This document shows, one piece after another, positions 17,023 to 25,868 of a stretch of DNA of 54,112 bases. The notes beneath the pieces are model-generated. The model was not told the DNA's origin, searched no databases, and was given only the letters and a program-made list of their open reading frames with translations. This DNA comes from Desulfobulbaceae bacterium. Its GTDB lineage: Bacteria; Desulfobacterota; Desulfobulbia; Desulfobulbales; Desulfocapsaceae. Positions within the stretch are counted from its first letter, which is position 1. Every line of letters begins with the position of its first letter. The DNA lies in assembly GCA_024227155.1 (NCBI GenBank), contig JAAELB010000699.1:1-54112 (forward strand). The letters run 5' to 3'. A program made the position numbers and the translations under genes.

Positions 17023-17544
17023 ATGACTACTGATACTACTGAAAATAGCGGTAAAAACTCAAAACTTCTGCCAGCTCTGAGAGAAGGGGTTGGCCTCGTA
17101 CAGATGATTCTCTTCAAAGAACTTCGTCAAAATCTCCAAGAGAAAAACCCAGGCGCAGAAAAGACAGATCTTTCAATGCTTGCCGGCGCCATCACAAATG
17201 AAGTTTTTGGTACCCAAAACCCTGAAAAAAAATTCGCCAATTTTAGAGAACAGCACTGGGGAAAAATTGAACAGGAGTTACTAAGCTTAAAGGAAAATTA
17301 TAATTTTCTCTGCCGTCATATTACTGACGCCCTACGAATCCAGACCCTCTGCGACAATCAGGAAGGTGGCGACAGCAGTCAAACTCTGGTTAACGCTAAA
17401 AACTTCGGATATCTCATAGAAGACCGGGATGTTCCTCTCCCTTCAATATTTATGACACTCATAAGGGAGTTGGGAAAAGAGCACAACCTTATTGTCCCGC
17501 CGGTACAGATAACACCTGAACAAGACAAAGCACTGGTCCACTAG
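17023..17544 (+). CDS. Hypothetical helical protein downstream of DUF493 gene
   Basis: A 173-residue soluble protein that I do not recognise. It looks almost wholly alpha-helical, with LREGVGLVQMILFKELRQNLQ early and a long stretch LLSLKENYNFLCRHITDALRIQTLCDN in the middle. There is no signal peptide, membrane segment or obvious catalytic motif. It starts 9 bases after the DUF493 gene and its stop overlaps the convergent pabB-pabC stop by four bases. The family looks lineage-specific. Good coding character and tight packing argue that it is real. Confidence 0.7.
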   Translation: MTTDTTENSGKNSKLLPALREGVGLVQMILFKELRQNLQEKNPGAEKTDLSMLAGAITNEVFGTQNPEKKFANFREQHWGKIEQELLSLKENYNFLCRHITDALRIQTLCDNQEGGDSSQTLVNAKNFGYLIEDRDVPLPSIFMTLIRELGKEHNLIVPPVQITPEQDKALVH

Positions 17545-19475
17545 GAGTAACCGTTCACCAGGGTCACAGGAACCACACCCCGAACCGAATTACACAGATA
17601 AACAACCTCCGCATTCTCTACATCGGCAACAGTTATCCGTTCCTCAACAACGGGGACAACTGAGCTATTGAGTAGGTGTTGGCGCATAATGCCGGGGAGT
17701 AGCCCACAGTCAACGGGGGGGGTTTTAAAAACACCCTCCACACAAATAACAACATTTGTAATGCATCCTTCGGTAACCTCTCCCCTGGTATTGCAAAAAA
17801 CGATATCAAAGAGTCCACTTTCCTGTGCCCGTAGATATTCTTCATTGTACAGTTTTCTCATGGTTGTTTTATGAAAACACCATGGATTTTCTGTAGTAAC
17901 CTTTTCATTTGAAAAAGCAATTTTCCTCTTCGGAAGTACACTCTTACTGTTTAGTGCATTGGCTGGAAGTTCAAAGCATTTCCCGGCGTCACAGGGTGAT
18001 GAATCCACACTGATGCCCCCATCTTTTCTAAGCTCAACCCGTACCCGGTGAGGTCTTGTTGGAAACTTTTCTTTTTCTAATAACAACCTCCTGCGAATTC
18101 TCTCTGTATCACAGAAAAACTTAAAATAGCGGGCTCCTTTTTGTAATCTCTCTAGATGCTCTCTAAGAAGATAGTACCCATCTTCGGGTGTATATAAGAT
18201 AGTCTCAAATAACTGAAAATCAGGTTTTGAGTGGGTCAGGAATTCACCTTTCAACAAAGATTCATCCCACTCCTCTTCCGACACGGAGTCATGGGTTATA
18301 CCAGCTCCAATGCCCATCTCACCACTCTTTCCATTCAACCTGACAGTCCTGATAGGAACACTAAAGGCGGCAACTCCATCCGGTCCAAAATAGCCAATGG
18401 CACCGGTATAAACACCCCGTCGATCCTTTTCTAATTCGTCGATTATCTGCATGGTTCGTATCTTTGGAGCACCGGTAATGGACCCACAGGGAAAGAGAGC
18501 ACGGAACAGTTCTGTGAGAGACAGGTCTTGCATACTCTCTTCAGCACAATCAGCTTTTATTGTCGATGTCATTTGTAATAGAGACTCATAGGACTCCACA
18601 TCAAAGAGAGATTCAACAGACACTCTACTCTGCCCATGACCATGCATGAGTCTTGCCAGATCATTTCTGAGAAGATCAACTATCATCACATTCTCGCTGC
18701 GGTTTTTTGTGTCGTTATGCAAATAATTGCTGTTCTGCAGCTCTTCACCCAGGTGGCGACCTCGAGGAGCGGTCCCTTTCATCGGCCGGGCAGTGATCTG
18801 TGAGCCTTTCTTTTTGAAAAAAAGTTCAGGGGAAAAGGATAAAATATCTTCTCCTCTACTTCTGAGGAAGGCCCCGTATGCCACGGATTGATTTCTTCGA
18901 AGATCAGAATAGAGTTTCCCGATATCTCCATCAAAATCAAAGAGAAGTTTCATCGTGTAATTGACCTGATATGTATCCCCTGCAGCAATATAATCCTGAA
19001 CTATTCCAAGAGATGAAACAAATTCTTTCTTTGTCATATTTGGCCGAAGTTCAGAAATTTTATATTGTGCCTCCTGCAAACTACTTCCCTGATGCGATTT
19101 CAAAGGAAAGTCATTTTTCCCCGTATAGTGGTCAAAGGTATATGGTTTTAAAAAAACCCCTAAATCGGCAACGACCTCGTGCTCTTTTTTAAATTGATTA
19201 ATATTATTGCTAATTCTTCCTTCAAGAATTGCACCAAATTCATAGCCTACCCAGCCAGCCAGATAATAGCCGTTTTGAATGTATTCCTGCAGCTTGACGA
19301 GGTAATCTTCCAAGCTGTCTGAACCCTTACAGACAAGCCTTTTTACGGGGTTAAGGAAAAGTAATGACTGGTTATTTTCATTATCCGGGCGAGAAGTATC
19401 TAAAAAAACAAACTCCTTTTCCTTACTTAAAAAAGTAATTAATTTATCCAACAACGAATCAGCAATCCCCAACAT
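17541..19475 (-). CDS. pabB: PabB-PabC fusion: aminodeoxychorismate synthase I and lyase
   Basis: A 644-residue fusion. Residues 1-410 are the chorismate-binding PabB half: AGWVGYEFGA, SFSPELFFKK, ITARPMKGTAPRGRH, ENVMIVDLLRNDLAR and CGSITGAPKIRTMQIIDELE, with late GIGAGIT. Residues from about 415 are a class IV aminotransferase fold PabC half: FETILYTPEDGYYLLREHLERL, then NEEYLRAQESGLFDIVFCNTRGEVTEGCITNV and GLLPGIMRQHLL. Together with a PabA amidotransferase (not in the window) it converts chorismate to p-aminobenzoate for folate. ATG at 19475 has AAAGGA upstream. This fusion is well known in bacteria. Confidence 0.94.
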   Translation of the reverse strand: MLGIADSLLDKLITFLSKEKEFVFLDTSRPDNENNQSLLFLNPVKRLVCKGSDSLEDYLVKLQEYIQNGYYLAGWVGYEFGAILEGRISNNINQFKKEHEVVADLGVFLKPYTFDHYTGKNDFPLKSHQGSSLQEAQYKISELRPNMTKKEFVSSLGIVQDYIAAGDTYQVNYTMKLLFDFDGDIGKLYSDLRRNQSVAYGAFLRSRGEDILSFSPELFFKKKGSQITARPMKGTAPRGRHLGEELQNSNYLHNDTKNRSENVMIVDLLRNDLARLMHGHGQSRVSVESLFDVESYESLLQMTSTIKADCAEESMQDLSLTELFRALFPCGSITGAPKIRTMQIIDELEKDRRGVYTGAIGYFGPDGVAAFSVPIRTVRLNGKSGEMGIGAGITHDSVSEEEWDESLLKGEFLTHSKPDFQLFETILYTPEDGYYLLREHLERLQKGARYFKFFCDTERIRRRLLLEKEKFPTRPHRVRVELRKDGGISVDSSPCDAGKCFELPANALNSKSVLPKRKIAFSNEKVTTENPWCFHKTTMRKLYNEEYLRAQESGLFDIVFCNTRGEVTEGCITNVVICVEGVFKTPPVDCGLLPGIMRQHLLNSSVVPVVEERITVADVENAEVVYLCNSVRGVVPVTLVNGYS

Positions 19476-19655
19476 ATTATTATCCTTTCAACCTTCTATT
19501 CAGCTGATAAATCACTGTAACAAAACAACCATAAAACAACCGCTCAGGCTACAGCCGTAGTTTGGTTTTACTTATGATACCAATCAACATTTCTCATCTA
19601 TTGCAGCAAAAACTTAAATATCCTATAGTAGACAGCTGCATTTGCTCTGATTCTG

Positions 19656-19691
19656 TTGTAATTCGGTGAATCTTAGACTATTATCACCGAA
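19656..19691 (+). promoter_or_regulatory. Candidate nifJ promoter with overlapping operator
   Basis: TTGTAA (19656-19661), a 17-base spacer and TATTAT (19679-19684) fit a housekeeping promoter. A perfect inverted repeat, TTCGGTGA (19662-19669) and TCACCGAA (19684-19691), fills the start of the spacer and the last base of the -10 onward. A bound dimer would block RNA polymerase. The promoter would give a leader of about 215 bases containing repeat copy A ahead of nifJ. Confidence 0.5.
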
Positions 19692-19740
19692 GTTTTCATG
19701 AACGGCAGAAAAGACCCTTCAAAACATTTAATATACTATT

Positions 19741-19853
19741 TTAGTGCCTTACTCAACAAAAGTAGCAATAAAAAACAAGAAACCTGGAAAGTTATTTAAC
19801 ATTAGGAACTTAAAGTAACCTCCGTGGCACTTATACCCCCTTGTGGGGTGTTA
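19741..19853 (+). repeat. Dispersed structured repeat, copy A
   Basis: Starts TTAGTGCCTTACTC, contains AAAAAACAAGAAA and an inner TTTAA/TTAAA stem, and ends GTGGCACTTATA followed by a CCCC..GGGG hairpin and TTA. AGTGCC pairs with GGCACT. It is closely alignable with copy B (51991-52128). It lies between the candidate nifJ promoter and the nifJ start codon, so it would be part of the nifJ leader RNA. Confidence 0.85.
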
Positions 19854-19908
19854 GTTGTTTTCGCCACGTTGCTGGCTCATCTAAATGTAAAACAAAGGAG
19901 AACAAATC

Positions 19909-22900
19909 ATGTCGCGAAAGATGGTAACCATTGACGGCAATCAGGCGTGTACCCACGTCGCCTATGCCACTAGCGAAGTCATCACCTTATACCCCATCAC
20001 TCCATCCACTCCACTTGCCGCGGAGGCTGATACAAAATCTGCAACGCTGCAGGAAAATATTTGGGGAACAGTTCCCATTGTAAACCAGATGCAATCTGAA
20101 GCCGGTGTTGCGGGATCCATTCACGGATCACTCACAACCGGTGCTCTTTGTACTACTTTTACAGCATCCCAGGGCTTATTGTTGATGATCCCGAACATGT
20201 ATAAGATCGCAGGTGAATTAACACCTACCGTCTTTCACGTTACTGCAAGAGCAATAGCATGTCAGGGTTTGTCTATCTTTGGAGACCACAGCGATATTTA
20301 CGCCGCACGCCAAACCGGTTGGGCCATGCTCTGTTCACAAAACGTGCAGGAAGCAATGGACATGTCCCTTATTGCTACCCAGGCAACACTTGCCTCACGT
20401 GTTCCTTTTGTGCACTTTTACGATGGTTTCAGAACTTCCCACGAAATCCAGAAAATTGAAGAAGTACCATACGACGTGATGGAAGAGATGATTGATGAAG
20501 ATCTCATTTTCGAACACAGAAAAAGAGCTCTCTCCCCTGACCATCCAACCATTCGCGGTACCGCTCAAAACCCGGATATCTATTTCACCGGTCGTGAAAC
20601 AGTAAATAAATACTACGAAGCCATACCTAATATTGTCCAGGAAACAATGGACAAATTTGCAGGAATCACTGGACGTCAATACAATTTATTTGATTACTAC
20701 GGTGCCCCCGATGCTGAGAATGTAATCGTTATGATGGCTTCTGGTTGTGAAACTGCAGCTGCCACTATCGACTACCTGGTCGCTCAAGGCGAAAAAATCG
20801 GAATGGTTATTGTTCGCCTCTACCGCCCGTTTGATTGTAAGGCGATGGTCAACTCTCTCCCTTCCACCGTTGAAAGAATTACTGTTCTTGATCGTACCAA
20901 AGAACCTGGAGCTCCAGGCGACCCACTCTACCTTGATGTTCGGGCAGCAGTTGGTGAAGCGGTTGAAGCTAACAGCTCAATCTATCCACCCATGATTCTT
21001 GCCGGTCGTTACGGTCTTGGTTCTGCCGAGTTCACTCCGGCAATGGTAAAAGCAATTTTTGACAACATGAGTGCCATGGCCCCACAGACTAAGTACTGTG
21101 TAGGACCTTTAGATGATGTTGCTCTTACAAGCCTGGCGTACGACGAGAACTTCAACATTGAAGGTGACGACGTTTACCGGGCGATGTTTTACGGTCTAGG
21201 TTCCGATGGTACCGTTGGTGCAAACAAAAACACCATTAAAATCATCGGTACAGAGACAGAAAACTCAGCCCAGGGATATTTTGTCTATGATTCCAAGAAA
21301 TCCGGCTCTATAACTACCAGTCACTTGCGTTTTGGCAAGAACCCTGTTGTTGCGCCTTATTTGATTAATAAAGCGAACTTCATCGCCTGCCACAACTTCA
21401 CCTTCCTTAAGCAGGTCGACATGCTCAGCAACATGGAAGAAGGTGGAACCTTCCTGCTCACCACCGCGTTTGACAAAGACAACGTCTGGAACGAACTACC
21501 TAAGAAGGTACAACAGGATCTTATCGAGAAAAAGGGTAAGTTCTACATCATTGATGCTGTTTCCCTGGGCCTGGCTCTTGGACTTGGTGCACGGATTAAC
21601 ATGATAATGCAAACTGCATTCTTCATGATCTCTGGAATCCTCACAGAAGACGAAGCAATTGATGCCATCAAGAATGCCATCAAGAAGACCTATGGTAAGA
21701 AAGGTGACAAAGTCGTTCAAATGAACTACGACGCAGTGGATGGTGCAATCAAAAATATCGTCCAGGTCACCCTTGGCGATAACGTTGATGGCCAGACAAT
21801 TCCTGCAGTAGTCCCTGAACACGCTCCTAAATTTGTAAAAGAAGTAACTGCGAAAATCATCGAAGGTAACGGTCATAAACTTAAGACCTCACAAGTTCCA
21901 GCCGATGGTACCTGGCCTACAGCAACAACCCAGTACGAAAAACGAAACATCGCAGTTTCCGTACCAAAATGGGTACCAGATAACTGCATCCAGTGTGGTC
22001 AGTGCGCTCTGGTCTGTCCCCACGCTGCATGCCGTATAAAAATTGTTCCAAGCGTTGAGGGAGCACCAGAACAATTTGTAGCCAAAGATGCCATTGGTAA
22101 AACCTTTAAAGATCAGCAATTTGCCCTGCAGATTTTCACCCAGGATTGTTGCGGCTGTACTCTCTGTGTAAGTGTCTGTCCTTCCAAAACCAAGGCCCTG
22201 GAAATGACACCAAATAGTGATGAACTGAAAGCCACCCAAAGTGACAATGTCGATTTCTTCCTTGAATTACCAGAAATCAATCCAGCTGACGTTAACCTGA
22301 CCTCCATTAAAGGCAGCCAGTTGATGCGTCCTCTTTTTGAGTTCTCCGGCGCCTGTGCCGGTTGTGGTGAAACACCATATGTCAAACTGATTTCCCAGCT
22401 CTTTGGCGATAGAATGTACATTGGTAATGCAACCGGTTGTTCATCCATCTATGGTGGCAACCTGCCAACAACTCCATACTGTAAGCGTGATGATGGCCGC
22501 GGACCCACCTGGGCCAACTCTCTCTTTGAAGATTGTGCCGAATTCAGTGCTGGAATGCGCACTACCGTCAATAAGCTTGGACAACAGGCTAAAGAACTGG
22601 TGGCCAAGTGTGTTGAGGCTAACATCGTGAGCCAGGAGCTTGCAACCTCAATCCTTGAGGCTGAGCAAGTGAGCCAGATGGACATCGAGGCCCAGCGCGG
22701 CCGCGTTGCTGAGCTCAACACTCTACTGGAAAAGAGCAGCAAGCCACAGGCAAAAAGACTACTCTCTACTACAGAATTTTTGGTGAAAAAATCTGTGTGG
22801 GGATTTGGTGGTGACGGTTGGGCATACGATATCGGCTATGGTGGTGTTGACCACGTTCTCGCATCAGGTGAGAATGTCAACCTGCTGGTTATGGATACCG

Positions 22901-23460
22901 AAGTCTATTCGAATACCGGCGGTCAGATGTCAAAATCGACCCCACGTGGCGCAACTGCTCAATTTGCCTCTGGTGGTAAGAGCATGCCAAAGAAAAATAT
23001 GGGTATGATTTTTGCCACATATGGCAACGTTTATGTCGCCCAAATAAGCATTGGTGCCAACCCTACCCAGGCCATTAAAGCCATCGCAGAAGCTGAAGCA
23101 TACGATGGACCTTCCCTCATAATTGCTTACTCCCATTGCATCAACCATGGTATCAACATGGCGCTGGGCCTTGAGCAACAAAAGAAGGCTGTAGCCTGTG
23201 GTCACTGGCCACTGTACCGTTTTAACCCTGACCTGGAGACACAAGGCAAGAATCCCCTTATCATTGACTCCAAAAAAGAACCCACCATCAGCTTTGAAGA
23301 ATATGCTCTTGGTGAAAACCGCTACAGAATGCTCAAACGCGTTAACCCTGAGAAAGCTGACCAACTCCTTGCTGACTCACAAAAAGATGTCCTTAAGGGC
23401 TGGAAATTCCTTAAGAGTCTTGCCGCAGCACTAGAGCCAGAAGTAGAGGAAGCAGAATAA
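19909..23460 (+). CDS. nifJ: Pyruvate:ferredoxin (flavodoxin) oxidoreductase, single chain
   Basis: A 1183-residue homodimeric PFOR that splits pyruvate with CoA to acetyl-CoA, CO2 and reduced ferredoxin. The N terminus (TIDGNQACTHVAYATSEVITLYPITPS) is the alpha-type domain, followed by the gamma and beta-type parts. Two ferredoxin-like 4Fe-4S clusters are at about residues 693 (CIQCGQCALVCP) and 747 (CCGCTLCVSVCP). A proximal cluster cysteine pair CAGCG is near 815. Thiamine diphosphate binding shows as GDGWAYDIG and TEVYSNTGGQ (about 965-1005). An AAAGGAG ribosome site precedes ATG. Monocistronic, with a terminator at 23525. This is the central carbon-to-electron enzyme expected of a strict anaerobe. 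Confidence 0.97.
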   Translation: MSRKMVTIDGNQACTHVAYATSEVITLYPITPSTPLAAEADTKSATLQENIWGTVPIVNQMQSEAGVAGSIHGSLTTGALCTTFTASQGLLLMIPNMYKIAGELTPTVFHVTARAIACQGLSIFGDHSDIYAARQTGWAMLCSQNVQEAMDMSLIATQATLASRVPFVHFYDGFRTSHEIQKIEEVPYDVMEEMIDEDLIFEHRKRALSPDHPTIRGTAQNPDIYFTGRETVNKYYEAIPNIVQETMDKFAGITGRQYNLFDYYGAPDAENVIVMMASGCETAAATIDYLVAQGEKIGMVIVRLYRPFDCKAMVNSLPSTVERITVLDRTKEPGAPGDPLYLDVRAAVGEAVEANSSIYPPMILAGRYGLGSAEFTPAMVKAIFDNMSAMAPQTKYCVGPLDDVALTSLAYDENFNIEGDDVYRAMFYGLGSDGTVGANKNTIKIIGTETENSAQGYFVYDSKKSGSITTSHLRFGKNPVVAPYLINKANFIACHNFTFLKQVDMLSNMEEGGTFLLTTAFDKDNVWNELPKKVQQDLIEKKGKFYIIDAVSLGLALGLGARINMIMQTAFFMISGILTEDEAIDAIKNAIKKTYGKKGDKVVQMNYDAVDGAIKNIVQVTLGDNVDGQTIPAVVPEHAPKFVKEVTAKIIEGNGHKLKTSQVPADGTWPTATTQYEKRNIAVSVPKWVPDNCIQCGQCALVCPHAACRIKIVPSVEGAPEQFVAKDAIGKTFKDQQFALQIFTQDCCGCTLCVSVCPSKTKALEMTPNSDELKATQSDNVDFFLELPEINPADVNLTSIKGSQLMRPLFEFSGACAGCGETPYVKLISQLFGDRMYIGNATGCSSIYGGNLPTTPYCKRDDGRGPTWANSLFEDCAEFSAGMRTTVNKLGQQAKELVAKCVEANIVSQELATSILEAEQVSQMDIEAQRGRVAELNTLLEKSSKPQAKRLLSTTEFLVKKSVWGFGGDGWAYDIGYGGVDHVLASGENVNLLVMDTEVYSNTGGQMSKSTPRGATAQFASGGKSMPKKNMGMIFATYGNVYVAQISIGANPTQAIKAIAEAEAYDGPSLIIAYSHCINHGINMALGLEQQKKAVACGHWPLYRFNPDLETQGKNPLIIDSKKEPTISFEEYALGENRYRMLKRVNPEKADQLLADSQKDVLKGWKFLKSLAAALEPEVEEAE

Positions 23461-23475
23461 GGATAATAGATATTG

Positions 23476-23502
23476 CTCAATCCTGATTTAATCGGGATTG
23501 AG
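23476..23502 (+). terminator. Stem-loop after nifJ
   Basis: CTCAATCC pairs with GGATTGAG around an 11-base loop, beginning about 16 bases after the nifJ stop. It lacks a T run and may protect the mRNA 3' end ahead of the main terminator. Confidence 0.5.
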
Positions 23503-23524
23503 CAGCAGATAAGATCCTTGGAAT

Positions 23525-23567
23525 AAAAAAAGGGGCCTGGTGGATTTTCCACCAGGCCCCTTTTTTA
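23525..23567. terminator. Bidirectional factor-independent terminator
   Basis: GGGGCCTGGTGGA pairs with TCCACCAGGCCCC around a TTT-type loop, flanked by A7 and T7 tracts. It separates nifJ from the convergent YkgJ-type gene that ends at 23587. Confidence 0.95.
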
Positions 23568-23586
23568 TTTACAGGTAGAGTTACAG

Positions 23587-24555
23587 CTATTGTTTATTTT
23601 TGATACCTGTCTCTTCTTTTTCCTGCTCCAGCGATTGTTTCAACATTTCATACTCTTTGACAGACTGCTCAACAGTTTCATCTTGTTGCTGTTTCATCTG
23701 CTCAACCTTCTCTTTAATCTTCTCTTCCTTGATTTTTATGGCCTTTGCACCAAAAAGAGTTGCGGCAAGATATTTGAAAGAGAAATGCATCAATTCGACA
23801 TCATCTTCCTTGATCTTTTCCAACAGTTCCTCTTCAATTTCATAGGTATCAAGAAAAGAACTTTCAAAAATAAATCTTCTAAAAGTACTGAGGTCTGTGG
23901 AGGCCATAAAAAACATTCTTTTAGCCTGTTCCGACAAGGTGGCCTGCAGACCAAAAGATTTACGGCGCATTACCAGACGGAGCCATTCCTTGTTCATCTC
24001 ATCACGAACATCAACTCCCTGATCTTCCCGCCATTCACGCACGGTCCATTCTTTATCTTCCTCAAAACCCTTGCAATGATCCTCACGGACGATAAAAAAG
24101 AATTTTTCTTCTTCCGGAGTATTCTCATTGCCTTCCTGATCCCTGCTGCCACCCTCGTGAAAATCCGCCATTCCTACAGGATAATACCGGCACGCTGTTG
24201 GCCTGTCAGTGTATACTGTACATCCTTCAGGGGTGACAAATGGGCATTTGTTATCGTCCTCACGAAGTTTAATCATAACCCCTGGCATATCCGTTTTTTC
24301 GAGATAGGTGGGAAGGGTATATTGATGTAAAAATTCGTGGGAAGGGATACCAAGTCTCTTGCTCAACTGCAGTATATCATACGGGGTAAGAACGATCTTA
24401 ATGCCCCCACAACATGCAGTGAAGCAACTAACACCTGGGTGACAACGAAATTTTATATGACTATCCAGAGTGAGTTTTTTAGGCTCAATGGACGATGGGT
24501 TTTTCTCTTTTCCAAAGATTGTCTGCTCTTTAACAGTACTACTTTCATTGCTCAT
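23587..24555 (-). CDS. YkgJ-family cysteine cluster protein
   Basis: A protein of about 322 residues with an N-terminal YkgJ/UPF0153-type metal-binding domain: FRCHPGVSCFTACCGGIKI, LTPYDILQLSKRLGI, CPFVTPEGCTVYTDRPTACRYYPVG. The eight or so conserved cysteines are thought to bind zinc or an Fe-S cluster. The last 60 residues are a long charged coiled coil (KEEKIKEKVEQMKQQQDETVEQ). ATG at 24555 (MSNESS) is preferred, since AGGTG lies about 6 bases upstream; the longer frame to 24636 reads unlike protein. The family's biochemical role is poorly known. Monocistronic. Confidence 0.8.
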   Translation of the reverse strand: MSNESSTVKEQTIFGKEKNPSSIEPKKLTLDSHIKFRCHPGVSCFTACCGGIKIVLTPYDILQLSKRLGIPSHEFLHQYTLPTYLEKTDMPGVMIKLREDDNKCPFVTPEGCTVYTDRPTACRYYPVGMADFHEGGSRDQEGNENTPEEEKFFFIVREDHCKGFEEDKEWTVREWREDQGVDVRDEMNKEWLRLVMRRKSFGLQATLSEQAKRMFFMASTDLSTFRRFIFESSFLDTYEIEEELLEKIKEDDVELMHFSFKYLAATLFGAKAIKIKEEKIKEKVEQMKQQQDETVEQSVKEYEMLKQSLEQEKEETGIKNKQ

Positions 24556-24852
24556 GCACATCACCTGAAATTGAAAATTATATATGGACTCCCCGGGGGA
24601 GCTGCGTTTCTGATTGCAACCTTCTATAATAAACATCAGTGGCTTTTAAGTAAACTTAATTCGGCAGGATCTACAGCCATATAGTCCGAATGGATCCAAC
24701 AGATATCCAGGAAAAACGATCTCCAACGAATATATCATCGGAGATGAGGTTTGGGCTTGCAGTTTTCACGATTTTTTCGTATATGTCACACTGCTTTGAA
24801 ATAGGTTTTTACTTTTTATACGTCAGACCTGACGTAGCAAGGATTGTTTAGA

Positions 24853-25047
24853 ATGAAACTTTTTAGTCGCCAGATCGACCTCACCGACGTCGATACAGTA
24901 GTTTACCATCTGCCAGACGGCCCAGCCCTCTCTTTGAAAATCGATGGTATTGAAGAATATCTTGATTTTGAGCTCGAACAAGGACATTTCTGTGATACTT
25001 CCGACATAGACGGAGTGTTGCATTTTTTCCCAAAAGGGAACGCCTGA
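24853..25047 (+). CDS. Small hypothetical protein (64 aa)
   Basis: A short acidic protein I do not recognise, reading MKLFSRQIDLTDVDTVVYHL and then IDGIEEYLDFELEQGHFCDTSDIDGVLHF. It probably forms a compact alpha/beta fold. ATG at 24853 has AAGGA 9 bases upstream. It ends 26 bases before the PHP phosphoesterase gene on the same strand, so they probably share a transcript and perhaps a function. There is no membrane segment. Confidence 0.6.
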   Translation: MKLFSRQIDLTDVDTVVYHLPDGPALSLKIDGIEEYLDFELEQGHFCDTSDIDGVLHFFPKGNA

Positions 25048-25073
25048 GAGTACAATTTCCTCCTACCAGCTAT

Positions 25074-25868
25074 ATGGTTAACACCGGTCTCATCCGCATC
25101 CAGAATCCGGCCTCTGATCACCACGTCCACACCAAACTTTGCGGTCACGCAACTGGTGAAATGGAGCAGTACGTTCAGACAGCCATAGAAAAAAAATTAA
25201 AGAAAATCAACTTCCTTGAGCATATGGAGGAAGAAATATCCTGGAAAACAAGAACCTGGCTACAGGAGTCAGACTTTGATAAATATTTCGCAGAAGGTAT
25301 AAGGCTCAGGAGTATCTATAAGGGACAAATAGAGATCGGTCTGGGGGTCGAATGTGGCTATAACCCAGACGCAACAGAAACCCTTTTAAAAAGATTGGCC
25401 CAGAGACAATGGGACGAGATAGGGATTTCCTGCCATTTCCTTAAAATCGAGGGTCTTAACGAGCATCTCAATCTCTTTACCCGCAACGAAGAAAATATTG
25501 CTATATGCAGATCCATTGGTACAGACATCCTACTTACCAGCTATTTCCACAGCCTCACTGAAGCTGTTCAGATTCTTCCCGGAACAATCGTCTGTCACCT
25601 GGACGGTCCTCTACGCCATCTGCCTGAATTGCAGTTACGTGATAGCCACTATATGCAGATTGACAATCTCCTGAAGGAGATCGCAAAAAAGAACATTACT
25701 CTAGAAATAAATACATCAGGCTTGAGGATTAGAGGTGAACAATTTCCAGCGCTCCGAATCCTTGCAATGGCCCAAGACTACGACATCACCATGCATCTGG
25801 GATCAGATGCGCACAAGCCTGAAGATGTTGGCAGTAACTTCCAGCAGTTTTGGCCATCTACCCTTTAA
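25074..25868 (+). CDS. PHP-domain phosphoesterase (HisJ-like histidinol-phosphatase family)
   Basis: A 264-residue PHP-fold metal enzyme. The N-terminal HxH motif DHHVHTKLCGHATGEMEQYV, then INFLEHME, GVECGYNPD, EIGISCHF, the central His-containing TIVCHLDGPLRH and the final MHLGSDAHKPEDVG supply the usual set of His, Asp and Glu ligands for two or three metals. It is closest in layout to the histidinol-phosphatase HisJ type, but no histidine genes are adjacent, so the substrate is uncertain. The stop overlaps the convergent HEAT-REC stop by 11 bases. Confidence 0.82.
   Translation: MVNTGLIRIQNPASDHHVHTKLCGHATGEMEQYVQTAIEKKLKKINFLEHMEEEISWKTRTWLQESDFDKYFAEGIRLRSIYKGQIEIGLGVECGYNPDATETLLKRLAQRQWDEIGISCHFLKIEGLNEHLNLFTRNEENIAICRSIGTDILLTSYFHSLTEAVQILPGTIVCHLDGPLRHLPELQLRDSHYMQIDNLLKEIAKKNITLEINTSGLRIRGEQFPALRILAMAQDYDITMHLGSDAHKPEDVGSNFQQFWPSTL

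Noticed and set aside
23590-24330. Long plus-strand open frame opposite the YkgJ-type gene
   Set aside because: Its product is an unnatural F/L-rich sequence that mirrors the charged coiled coil of the minus-strand gene. It is a shadow frame.
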